From: Caldifarciminota bacterium
GTDB lineage: Bacteria; Hydrothermota; 32-111; QNBC01
NCBI GenBank assembly: GCA_015486655.1
Contig: WFRF01000248.1
Span: 1 to 8,227 of the forward strand
Length of the DNA: 8,227 nt
Direction: 5' to 3'
Part shown: positions 1-6,300 of the stretch, one piece after another
Position numbering within the stretch: the stretch's first letter is position 1
Layout of the letters: each line of letters begins with the position of its first letter
The notes under the pieces: generated by a model
What the model was told of the DNA's origin: nothing
What the model saw: only the letters and a program-made list of their open reading frames with translations
Database searches by the model: none
Translations under genes and position numbers: made by a program

Positions 1-317
1 CGTATGTATTTAATACGGAAAGAACAGAATCTCTGAATAATGTGGAAAGAATACAATTTAGAGTGGAAAACGGTGAGACGGAAGATGTTATACATGATAT
101 ATATTCCGAGATAATTTATCTGATCTATGTCAGGGAATATGTCATTAGAGACATTTTTGTAAGGTTTGATGAGGGAGTTGAAGTGGTTTTGGATATGATA
201 AAACCACGCCGTTTTGTGGATTATGTAAGGGGAGAAATAAAGGCAATAACATATCATAACCTTAAAGTTACAGAAGATAAAAACGAAGTCGTGCTTGATA
301 TGACATTTGACGTATAA
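1..317 (+). CDS. Archease, 3' part (RtcB RNA-ligase activator)
   Basis: The frame is open from the first base and ends at TAA (315-317), giving 104 visible residues, so the N-terminal part of this roughly 140-residue family lies outside the window. A GTG at 42 is in frame but is only an internal valine, because the family fold continues upstream of it. The match rests on the C-terminal part: an acidic helix with a YSEIIYLIYVRE-like segment, then GEIKAITYHNLKV and the terminal TFDV. These correspond to the archease 'EVKAVTYH...V' strand and the C-terminal FDV, whose aspartate is a conserved metal-site residue in the family. Archease promotes guanylylation and turnover of the RtcB 3'-phosphate RNA ligase in tRNA splicing and RNA repair; it is cytosolic. 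No RtcB gene is visible here, but only the upstream side is unseen. No hairpin terminator is seen after it. Confidence 0.85.
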   Translation, partial: YVFNTERTESLNNVERIQFRVENGETEDVIHDIYSEIIYLIYVREYVIRDIFVRFDEGVEVVLDMIKPRRFVDYVRGEIKAITYHNLKVTEDKNEVVLDMTFDV

Positions 318-374
318 TTTTGAATTGTATTCTTCTTAATATTCCTTTTTATTCGGATTATCAAAATTAATAAG

Positions 375-403
375 TTGACCTTGCAATCCTTTTTTGATAG
401 CAT
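375..403 (+). promoter_or_regulatory. Possible sigma70-type promoter for the secreted propeller protein
   Basis: TTGACC (375-380) matches five of six bases of a -35 box. It is followed after 17 bases by TAGCAT (398-403), which matches four of six of a -10 box. Transcription would start near 410, giving a leader of only about 12 bases that begins almost at the Shine-Dalgarno sequence AAGGAGG (411-417). The layout resembles the stronger promoter at 3245-3273, but the match is modest and the region is AT-rich, so this is a weak call. Confidence 0.3.
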
Positions 404-421
404 AAATAAAAAGGAGGAAAA

Positions 422-2833
422 ATGAAAAAGTTAGTTTATTTAATGCTGTTTGTTCTTTTATTTTTGGTTTTCAGACCGTTAATTGCAGAATATCAATTAC
501 AATGGAGTAATACAATTAATAAATCAAGTACGGATCAAGCCCAAGGTATTACCGTGGATAATAAAGGATATATATATGTTACGGGATACATCAGTTCTGC
601 GGATTGTTACACTGTAAAGTATGATTCCGGCGGAAGCATTGTCGATGAATATGTTTTTTCTATCGGACCAGATAATTATGGTTTCGGTATTACTGCCGAT
701 AATCGTGACAACATATATGTTGCCGGTAGCCATTACACCACTAGTGATGGGGATTTTCTGACCATAAAATATGATTCTACGGGGAACCTTATTTGGTTTG
801 ATACGCTTTATACGGGAAATGACGGCGGAGCCAGGGCTGTAGCCGCAGATTTTATGGGGAATGTTTATATAACGGGCTTTTTAAATATTAATTCTAATCA
901 CGATTTTTTGACAGCTAAATATGATTCTCTCGGAAATATTATATGGATGGATACATTAAATAACGGGGGGGATAATAAAGGAACAGGTATAACGGTGGCT
1001 CCTGATGGGAATATCTATGTCGCAGGATATTCTTATATTGACTCAAGTTATGATTTTATAACAATTAAGTATAATTCTTCTAAAAACATTGCATGGATAG
1101 ATACCCTGGATAATGGATTAAACGATGCGGCTTTCGGTATAGCATTGGACGGTTCAGGAGATATATATGTTACCGGATACACTTTTAATGGCAGTAACTA
1201 CGATTATATTACGGTTAAGTATGATACTCTCGGAAATATAATTTGGACCGATACGCTAGATAATGGTAATGATGATATTGCCTTTGGTATAGCGGTTGAT
1301 AACAGTAATAGCGTTTATGTAACTGGGTATTCTTATATTGATACATCCGAATGTTTTTTAACAGTTAAATATGACTCTTTAGGTAACATTGTTTGGGCAG
1401 ATACGTTTGATAACGGAGAAGATGATAGAGCATATGGTGTTGCAGTATACCATGACAACATTTATGTTACGGGATATTCGTTAAACGGATCCGATTACGA
1501 TTATCTAACGGTCAGATATAAAGATATAAAGAGGGATGTAGGTGTATTAGATATATATTCGCCCAATTCGGGTTTTATATCTCCGGGGAATCAAAAAATA
1601 AAAGTAGATGTTAAAAATTACGGGAATACCACTGAAAGTTTTGAATTATATGTTGAAGTTGCGGATACGACAAACGATTGGACAACAATTTTTAAAGATA
1701 GTTTCTTTGTTTCAGATGTACAGCCGCATAACGGATATTTGATATCTTTTCCCGATTCATGTGATTATCAACCCAATGCTGTATATTTAACCAGGGCATA
1801 TGTAAGTCTACCCGATACAAATGCAGCGAATGATACTGCCGAAATATATTCTTCAACAATGCACTATCCTATTATGTTTGTTGAAGATGCCGAAAGTTAC
1901 GGAGCACCGTATCATCCCGATTCCACATGGTATGTGCCTCTCATCAATTTAGTTGGTAGCGACAGCGTATATTGGTATCTGACAACGGACGAAAACCAGG
2001 ACGGTCCTGATTTGGCAGCTATGGAACATGCCGATCTTGTTATATGGAACACGTACGATGATTATGATGCTCCCTGTTTTACCGATAATGATACGACAAA
2101 CATAAATGATTACATAAATGAAGGAGGTAAAGTTTGGCTAATAGGGCAGGATCTTGTATTGTCACTGACAAAGAATAAATCCGAAAAGAGAAACAGATTA
2201 GAGAGAACAATATTCTCGTGGTTAGACAAATTCGGTGTGGATTCAGTAATAGAGGACTATTTAGAGGATACGGTAATGACGATACAGGGAACAGGACAGG
2301 TTGCAGGTGATCCGATATCCGTACACTCGGATTTTAACACTATTTATGACGGCAATCTCTATCCGGATATAATATATCCCGATACATCCGCCCAAGCGGT
2401 GCTTATCGACCCCGACTCATCTGTAACAATAGGTATAATAACGAATGATTCCAAAAAGGCATTCTGGACGGCAGACGGAAGAGGAGCGGATCTCACACCC
2501 GGAGGCGATTGGGAAACATTGATAGATAAAATGCTGTCTCTTTTCGGTATAACACACCAAGGCATAAACGAGAAAGCGGTGATAGAAATCAAATCCGATA
2601 AAACGAGTTTGGTTGTAAAGAGGACGGTCAATACTATGATGGACTTTTCATATAGAGGCAACAGAAAGGCAGAAATACTCGTGAGCGACATAAATGGCAG
2701 AATCGTGAAGAGATTTGTCAATGTAAATCCCGGAAGCAGATTAAGAATAGAAAGCAACACACTAACGGCAGGTATATACTTTATAACTGTAAAGGGGACC
2801 GATGTAAGATCCAAGGTTACGGTTATAAAGTAA
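422..2833 (+). CDS. Secreted SBBP-type beta-propeller protein with T9SS C-terminal sorting domain
   Basis: This 803-residue protein starts at ATG 422, four bases after a near-perfect AAGGAGG. Residues 1-22 are a signal peptide (MKK, a hydrophobic core, then a likely cut after LIA). Residues 25-367 form seven SBBP-like repeats with the pattern GI-V---GNIYVTGYS---YDFLTVKYDSLGNIIWxDTLDNG. Residues about 370-475 look like a CARDB-type beta-sandwich (VGVLDIYSPNSG...VDVKNYGN). Residues about 480-711 form an alpha/beta domain with a hydrophobic strand (PIMFVEDAE) and ADLVIWNT plus YINEGGKVWLIGQD, as in GATase-like domains of exported proteins. Residues about 715-803 are a Por/T9SS tail (ILVSDINGRIVKRF...LTAGIYFITVKG...KVTVIK). 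Expected fate: Sec export, then outer-membrane passage and surface display or release. No catalytic triad is recognisable, so a binding, adhesive or scaffold role is an inference. It appears to be a single-gene transcription unit closed by the hairpin at 2851-2888. Confidence 0.8.
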   Translation: MKKLVYLMLFVLLFLVFRPLIAEYQLQWSNTINKSSTDQAQGITVDNKGYIYVTGYISSADCYTVKYDSGGSIVDEYVFSIGPDNYGFGITADNRDNIYVAGSHYTTSDGDFLTIKYDSTGNLIWFDTLYTGNDGGARAVAADFMGNVYITGFLNINSNHDFLTAKYDSLGNIIWMDTLNNGGDNKGTGITVAPDGNIYVAGYSYIDSSYDFITIKYNSSKNIAWIDTLDNGLNDAAFGIALDGSGDIYVTGYTFNGSNYDYITVKYDTLGNIIWTDTLDNGNDDIAFGIAVDNSNSVYVTGYSYIDTSECFLTVKYDSLGNIVWADTFDNGEDDRAYGVAVYHDNIYVTGYSLNGSDYDYLTVRYKDIKRDVGVLDIYSPNSGFISPGNQKIKVDVKNYGNTTESFELYVEVADTTNDWTTIFKDSFFVSDVQPHNGYLISFPDSCDYQPNAVYLTRAYVSLPDTNAANDTAEIYSSTMHYPIMFVEDAESYGAPYHPDSTWYVPLINLVGSDSVYWYLTTDENQDGPDLAAMEHADLVIWNTYDDYDAPCFTDNDTTNINDYINEGGKVWLIGQDLVLSLTKNKSEKRNRLERTIFSWLDKFGVDSVIEDYLEDTVMTIQGTGQVAGDPISVHSDFNTIYDGNLYPDIIYPDTSAQAVLIDPDSSVTIGIITNDSKKAFWTADGRGADLTPGGDWETLIDKMLSLFGITHQGINEKAVIEIKSDKTSLVVKRTVNTMMDFSYRGNRKAEILVSDINGRIVKRFVNVNPGSRLRIESNTLTAGIYFITVKGTDVRSKVTVIK
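536..1522 (+). repeat. Seven coding tandem repeats forming a propeller (five units of exactly 150 bp)
   Basis: The repeat units lie at residues 39-85 (47 aa), 86-135, 136-185, 186-235, 236-285, 286-335 (each exactly 50 aa) and 336-367 (incomplete). The last unit lacks the closing GNIIWxDTLDNG strand, while a similar LQWSNTINKSSTD strand sits before the first unit at residues 26-38. This is the arrangement expected when the first strand closes the last blade of a seven-bladed propeller. The units are clear in protein but have drifted in DNA, with different codons in each, so they are old duplications rather than fresh slippage. Confidence 0.85.
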
Positions 2834-2850
2834 CATATTTTGTTTCGATA

Positions 2851-2895
2851 AAATATAGGGGCAGGCAATTGAGTCTGCCTCTATATTTATTTAGT
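2851..2895 (+). terminator. Rho-independent-like terminator of the propeller gene
   Basis: Bases 2851-2866 pair with 2873-2888 as an uninterrupted 16-bp stem with two G-U pairs (2859/2880 and 2865/2874) and a 6-base loop AATTGA. The loop-proximal half is G+C-rich, the base of the stem is A/T, and the 3' side runs into TTTATTTAG. It begins 18 bases after the stop codon. The stem is close to symmetric, so it could also act on the opposite strand, where no gene needs it. Confidence 0.8.
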
Positions 2896-3026
2896 GGTTT
2901 ATTATTGTGATTTAAAGTAGCCTGTTCATTATTATCAGGTAAGTAGTATAAATATATTTACCACTTTTGTATAATGAAATTGATAGATATAGCATGAGAG
3001 CACTGTAAATTGAATTGTTTACAATC

Positions 3027-3083
3027 GTCATTCCGGACTTGATCCGGAATCTCACCCGGACCCTGAAATAAATTCAGGGTGAC
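3027..3083. repeat. Composite palindromic repeat: two hairpins bracketed by GTCA/TGAC
   Basis: The first hairpin is ATTCCGGA (3030-3037), loop CTTGA, TCCGGAAT (3043-3050): 8 perfect pairs. The second is ACCCTGAA (3060-3067), loop ATAAA, TTCAGGGT (3073-3080): 8 perfect pairs. GTCA at 3027-3030 can pair with TGAC at 3080-3083, which would make a three-way junction. The 'GTCATTCCGGACTTGATCCGGAATC ... CAGGGTGAC' style is known from short dispersed intergenic repeats in several bacterial phyla. That it is dispersed in this genome is inferred, since only one copy is visible. Confidence 0.75.
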
Positions 3084-3108
3084 ATCATAAATTCCTCTCA
3101 GTCCAAAA

Positions 3109-3155
3109 CCCCTCAGTCCGGTAAAACCGGACAGCTCCCCTAAAAGAGGAGCAGC
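3109..3155. repeat. Second double-hairpin dispersed-type repeat
   Basis: GTCCGGT (3116-3122) pairs perfectly with ACCGGAC (3126-3132) across a 3-base AAA loop. Directly after it, GCTCCCC (3134-3140) pairs with GAGGAGC (3146-3152) with one C-A mismatch. The 'CCCTCAGTCCGG...CCGGACAGCTCCCCT...AGAGGAGC' pattern resembles short intergenic repeats seen in many copies in some bacterial genomes. It sits 25 bases after the first composite repeat and does not share its sequence apart from the CCGGA core. Confidence 0.65.
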
Positions 3156-3244
3156 TATTTTTAGAAATAATCATAGACTGAGAACTAAGAAATTATATCA
3201 GGAGTAGTTGTCTCATATTTCATCTATCTCTTACTTCTTATTTC

Positions 3245-3273
3245 TTGACATTACAATTTAAGTTTGTTATTGT
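3245..3273 (+). promoter_or_regulatory. Sigma70-type promoter for the holA operon
   Basis: A perfect TTGACA (3245-3250) is followed after exactly 17 bases by TATTGT (3268-3273, four of six). Transcription would start near 3280, about 10 bases before the ATG at 3290, so the leader would be very short. The position also argues against beginning the holA reading frame at the TTG at 3245, because that codon is the -35 box itself. Confidence 0.55.
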
Positions 3274-3289
3274 TTATAAAAGAGTTTTT

Positions 3290-4228
3290 ATGAATATTTT
3301 TGAGTTTTATAACAATCTGTCAGGGAAAAGATATAGTGGTATTAATGTTATTTTATATAAAGATAATATTGATCGTAAAAAATTTGAGGAGATTTTAAAA
3401 GTAAGGTATCTGAAGGGCTGTTCACTTGAATTCAATTATTTTGTGTTTGATTTGGAAGAAAAATTTGAGATTTCATCTATTTCCTCTTCTTTACAGGCAT
3501 ATTCTTTCGGATGTGACAGAAACGTAATTGTGATTTATTCGTTTGAGAGTTTAAATGCCAAAGATCGAGATTTATTGATTTCATCCCTTGAAAAAAGTGA
3601 TAATGCTGATATTTTTATTTTTTCAAGGGAGAAATATAAAAGTTTGAGTAAATTTAATATTATTGAAATCAAAGCAATAAGCAAGCGTCCCTCCGACATT
3701 GTTGTGTTAGTTAATGAAATGTGCAAAAAACACGGTATAAGGCTTTCCCCGAAAAATATGAAGTTAATAGTGCAATTATACGGTAATGACATAGATAAAA
3801 TTGACAGGGTTTTGGAACAGTTGGAATTAATCGGAGATCAAATTAAGGATAAACCGGATCTCTTTTTAAAAGTCGTTGGAGAAGGTTCCCAAATCTCTTT
3901 TTATAAATTAAGTAAATCTTTTTTGGATAAAGATGACAACGGAATGAAAGAAAACATAGATAATTTGTTGAATTGGGGAGTTCATCCCGTTCTGTTTTTG
4001 TCAATGTTTAAAAGTATGCTTTTGAAGATTGTTGCAGTGTATGAGGGAGAAAGTTTACGCGGAGATTATTTGAAAGAAAAATATGAGAAAATTGCAAGAG
4101 AATTGGATGATAAAAAAGTTAAAAAACTATTTGATTTATTTTATAATATGGAGTATAAATTAAGAGTGATAGGAATAGATAGAGATGTAATTGATTTTTA
4201 CACTCATGAGCTTTTAAAAGCCATTTAG
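3290..4228 (+). CDS. holA: DNA polymerase III subunit delta
   Basis: The protein has 312 residues from ATG 3290, near the usual size for delta. The frame is open further upstream to a TTG at 3245, but those 15 extra residues overlap the promoter and add nothing typical of the family. In the clamp-loader complex, delta opens the sliding clamp so it can be placed on DNA. Residues about 1-130 are the AAA+-like domain I; as usual for delta there is no working Walker A, and the region NVILYKDNIDRKKFEE stands in its place. Residues about 133-195 match domain II (LVNEMCKKHGIRLS..., LYGNDIDKIDRVLEQLELIG). Residues about 200-312 are the helical collar domain (ISFYKLSKSFLDKD, WGVHPVLFLSMFKSMLLKIVAVYEG, then the C-terminal helices). 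Sequence divergence is high, so the call rests on architecture and spaced motifs. The ribosome binding site is weak (AAAGAG). It is the first gene of the operon. Confidence 0.8.
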   Translation: MNIFEFYNNLSGKRYSGINVILYKDNIDRKKFEEILKVRYLKGCSLEFNYFVFDLEEKFEISSISSSLQAYSFGCDRNVIVIYSFESLNAKDRDLLISSLEKSDNADIFIFSREKYKSLSKFNIIEIKAISKRPSDIVVLVNEMCKKHGIRLSPKNMKLIVQLYGNDIDKIDRVLEQLELIGDQIKDKPDLFLKVVGEGSQISFYKLSKSFLDKDDNGMKENIDNLLNWGVHPVLFLSMFKSMLLKIVAVYEGESLRGDYLKEKYEKIARELDDKKVKKLFDLFYNMEYKLRVIGIDRDVIDFYTHELLKAI

Positions 4229-4238
4229 GAGGGCATTT

Positions 4239-5357
4239 ATGGATAAATTGTTAAATCTTCAAAAGGCTTGTGAAAAAGATAAGAAGGATATTTTAGATAT
4301 AGAAAGAAAAATATCAAAGATTGAAAAGAAAAAATCTGATGTTGATAAAGAAGTATTTAATAAGATTTACGGCGAATATCAGACAAAACTGAAAACCGCT
4401 AAAGAGAAATATAAAAGTGATTCCGCCGAACTTGAAAAAGAAAAGACAGCTCTTTCCCAAAAATTGAAGAGTGATGAGCAAGAGAGTAAAAAACTCAAAA
4501 AAGATATCGATGAAATCGAATTGAGATATCTCGCCGAAGAATTCGGAGAAGATGAATATAAAAAGCGGATAGGAGATAAAAAGGAGAAATATGAGTCACT
4601 TCTAAAGGAGATAGAAAAGATAAATTCCGTTCTTGGAGGAGAATCTGTTCCCATTGAAAATATCGAAGAACCCGTTTCCGAAACTGTAGAGAGTGTGGAG
4701 GAAGAACATAGGGAGGAGAAAGCACCCAAACCTGAACCGGAGGAGGAACCCGCACCCGTTGCAGAGAAGACTCCCGAGGAAGAAACAAAAAGTGAAACGG
4801 AAGTTACTATTCCAGAAACACCAAAAGAGACTGAAGAGAAAGGTGCTGAAGAGGCCATGATTGAAAATTTGCAAGCAAATCTTGATGAAACACTGGAAGA
4901 TATTTTCGGAACAAACCTTGAAGAGACTCCCGAAGAATCCCCTGAAGAACCTGCCGAAGAGACTCCTCAACAAGTTTCTGAAAAACCGGCTGTTCAAGAG
5001 GCAAAGGAAGAAAATATCCCGGAAAAAGAGGAAGAGGGTAAAGAAGACTCCGAAGAATCATTTGAGAATTTCTTTAATGAAAATGAAGTCGGTGAACTCA
5101 TAGATGAATTGAAAGGTGTAGCAGAAGAAGAACCAAAGAAACCCGAGAAAAAGAACGAAACAAAAAAAGAGAAAGAAGGGACTGAAGAAAATAAAGGGGA
5201 AAATAAAGATACGGGATTTATAGAACACGATACCGTTATTACCGTAAATCCTGATGAGAACCCGGAAGACAAATATATAATTTGTCCGAAATGCGGACAT
5301 AAAAATAAACCTGACAGTTGGTTCTGTGAAGAATGTGGTGCTGATTTAATGCAGTAA
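4239..5357 (+). CDS. Coiled-coil, acidic-linker, zinc-ribbon protein of unknown function
   Basis: The protein has 372 residues and no signal peptide or membrane segment. Residues 1-130 are a charged coiled coil, including ELRYLAEEFGEDEYKKRI (94-111), a motif like those in zinc-ribbon proteins with a short 'YL-GE-SEEEY' helix. Residues about 135-345 are a disordered linker very rich in Glu, Pro and Lys, broken by two more hydrophobic patches: IENLQANLDETLEDIFG (208-224) and ESFENFFNENEVGELIDEL (273-291). Residues 347-369 are a rubredoxin-like zinc ribbon with CPKC (Cys349, Cys352) and CEEC (Cys363, Cys366). The Shine-Dalgarno AGGAGGG (4227-4233) overlaps the holA stop codon, and the gap to holA is 10 bases, so translation is probably coupled. 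The role is unknown; the modular shape suggests a cytosolic scaffold or adaptor. The low-complexity sequence makes homology searches unreliable outside the two ends. Confidence 0.75.
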   Translation: MDKLLNLQKACEKDKKDILDIERKISKIEKKKSDVDKEVFNKIYGEYQTKLKTAKEKYKSDSAELEKEKTALSQKLKSDEQESKKLKKDIDEIELRYLAEEFGEDEYKKRIGDKKEKYESLLKEIEKINSVLGGESVPIENIEEPVSETVESVEEEHREEKAPKPEPEEEPAPVAEKTPEEETKSETEVTIPETPKETEEKGAEEAMIENLQANLDETLEDIFGTNLEETPEESPEEPAEETPQQVSEKPAVQEAKEENIPEKEEEGKEDSEESFENFFNENEVGELIDELKGVAEEEPKKPEKKNETKKEKEGTEENKGENKDTGFIEHDTVITVNPDENPEDKYIICPKCGHKNKPDSWFCEECGADLMQ

Positions 5358-5367
5358 TCATAATATA

Positions 5368-6300
5368 ATGAAAAAAGAAAATGTCCTTTTTTTTACAAAC
5401 AAAAATAATGCTTTGAATTATCTTTTGCCTAATTTGAAAAGTAAATTTGCCAGAGTGGTTTTGCCGTCTGTGATAGGGGAAAATGAAAATAAGATATTTG
5501 CAAATTACTTTACGGAATTAGATTATTACGGTTATAGAGGTTATTTGCCGGATTATGATCAAATATCGGATTTAATAAACAATGATTCGCTTTTATACTT
5601 GAAAGATCTGTATGATTGTAATAAGGAGGAAGAGAAAAAATTAACTGGAAAAGCAGGTTTGGTAATAAAAGATAATTATTATATAATTGATAAATATATA
5701 AAAAACGATTACTACAATGTAATCCAAATAGGTGAAGTAAATTTTTTTTACAGAGAGCCGCTTGGAGTTTATGTAAACAGTAAAAATAATTTAAAACCTT
5801 ACGGATATGCAGAACTTTCAAGAACAAAGTACAGTTTTTTGTTTCATTTCGGAGTGAGTCTTTATAATATTTTAAGGCATAACAATGGCCTATTGGATTT
5901 AATCGACGAACATATAGAACTAATAGAGAAATCAAATACGCCCAGATTACCACAATTTATTGAGAGAAAAATACTAAATACGGATTTGCACACCGTTTCC
6001 GATGATTTCAGAAATATGTGGAAAAGGTTGTCTGAAGGGATAGAAAATCCTCACTTCAAAGTACTTTTCTGTGAAAAGCATATTTATTTATCATTAATTT
6101 TATATGTAAGAGATAAAAGTGACCTTATGAATTATCTGGCGGAAAATGGAATAAAGTCGTTAGAATATTTACATAATGATTTACCTTTGAATGAAGAGGG
6201 TAAGATTTTTAATGATTCGTTGATTTTTATCAGTTTAGCTTATTTTTTAAGGGACGATAAAAAAATTGACAGATTAATAGATATTTTAAACAGGTGGTGA
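5368..6300 (+). CDS. Uncharacterised protein resembling a degenerate DegT/DnrJ/EryC1-type PLP-fold aminotransferase
   Basis: The protein has 310 residues, shorter than the usual 360-400 of the DegT family. The layout matches that fold in order. FFTNKNNALNYLL (8-20) is like the N-terminal 'tSGRdALyyaL' helix. RVVLPSVIGENENKIF (29-44) is like 'VLLPaY...i'. A Y-x(n)-LINNDSLLYLKDLY stretch (about 59-82) is like 'l...i...t.avl..hyfG'. LVIKDNYYII (98-107) is like 'viEDcaha', with Asp102 in the place of the pyridine-nitrogen Asp. GEVNFFYREPLGVYVNS (122-138) is like 'GDfsfySlRKflPvpdGG'. The C-terminal domain (ILYVRDKSDLMNYLAENGIKS, then DKKIDRLIDILNRW) fits the usual ending. At the expected catalytic-lysine site the sequence reads R-E-P (129-131), so aminotransferase activity may be lost. 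There is no Shine-Dalgarno before ATG 5368 although the upstream gene ends 10 bases away. This is motif comparison by eye; the function is unknown. Confidence 0.5.
   Translation: MKKENVLFFTNKNNALNYLLPNLKSKFARVVLPSVIGENENKIFANYFTELDYYGYRGYLPDYDQISDLINNDSLLYLKDLYDCNKEEEKKLTGKAGLVIKDNYYIIDKYIKNDYYNVIQIGEVNFFYREPLGVYVNSKNNLKPYGYAELSRTKYSFLFHFGVSLYNILRHNNGLLDLIDEHIELIEKSNTPRLPQFIERKILNTDLHTVSDDFRNMWKRLSEGIENPHFKVLFCEKHIYLSLILYVRDKSDLMNYLAENGIKSLEYLHNDLPLNEEGKIFNDSLIFISLAYFLRDDKKIDRLIDILNRW

Larger units (their letters stand above)
2834..3289. other. 456-base non-coding gap between the propeller gene and holA
   Basis: No reading frame here looks like a gene. The gap holds, in order, a terminator (2851-2888), an AT-rich spacer with no clear function (about 2896-3013), a 12-base perfect inverted repeat ATTGTTTACAAT (3014-3025), two composite palindromic repeats (3027-3083 and about 3109-3155), a purine-rich then pyrimidine-rich low-complexity stretch (about 3175-3244) and the holA promoter (3245-3273). 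A TATAAT at 2970-2975 has no credible -35 box and no gene after it. Confidence 0.7.

Noticed and set aside
355..398. Possible pseudoknot: GGATT/AATCC (355-359 with 385-389) crossing ATCAAAA/TTTTGAT (360-366 with 392-398)
   Set aside because: The stems are short and AT-rich with no linker across one stem. They lie mostly upstream of the predicted transcription start, so chance is the simpler explanation.
2359..2868. 169-codon minus-strand frame over the end of the propeller gene
   Set aside because: It runs antisense to the clearly conserved T9SS tail and through the terminator hairpin, with no ribosome binding site or recognisable domain.
2970..2975. TATAAT, a possible -10 box in the gap
   Set aside because: There is no -35 match at 16-18 bases and only trivial reading frames follow.
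3014..3025. Perfect inverted repeat ATTGTTTACAAT, a possible operator
   Set aside because: It is a single AT-rich copy more than 200 bases from the nearest promoter, and no regulator gene is in the window.
3027..3155. CRISPR array
   Set aside because: The repeats are palindromic and of two different types, with no regular spacer structure and no cas genes.
3175..3244. Purine-rich then pyrimidine-rich stretch as a possible long hairpin
   Set aside because: Only short matches (such as AAGAAAT with ATTTCTT) pair; it is better called low-complexity spacer.
3245..3289. Extended N-terminus of holA from the TTG at 3245
   Set aside because: The codon is part of the TTGACA promoter box, and the 15 extra residues lack family similarity; ATG 3290 is preferred.
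4379..5300. Several long open frames on the minus strand and an extra plus-strand frame inside the zinc-ribbon gene
   Set aside because: They arise from the purine-rich repetitive codons (GAA, GAG, AAA) of the acidic linker. Their products are low-complexity Ser/Phe/Leu or Lys strings with no start signals.
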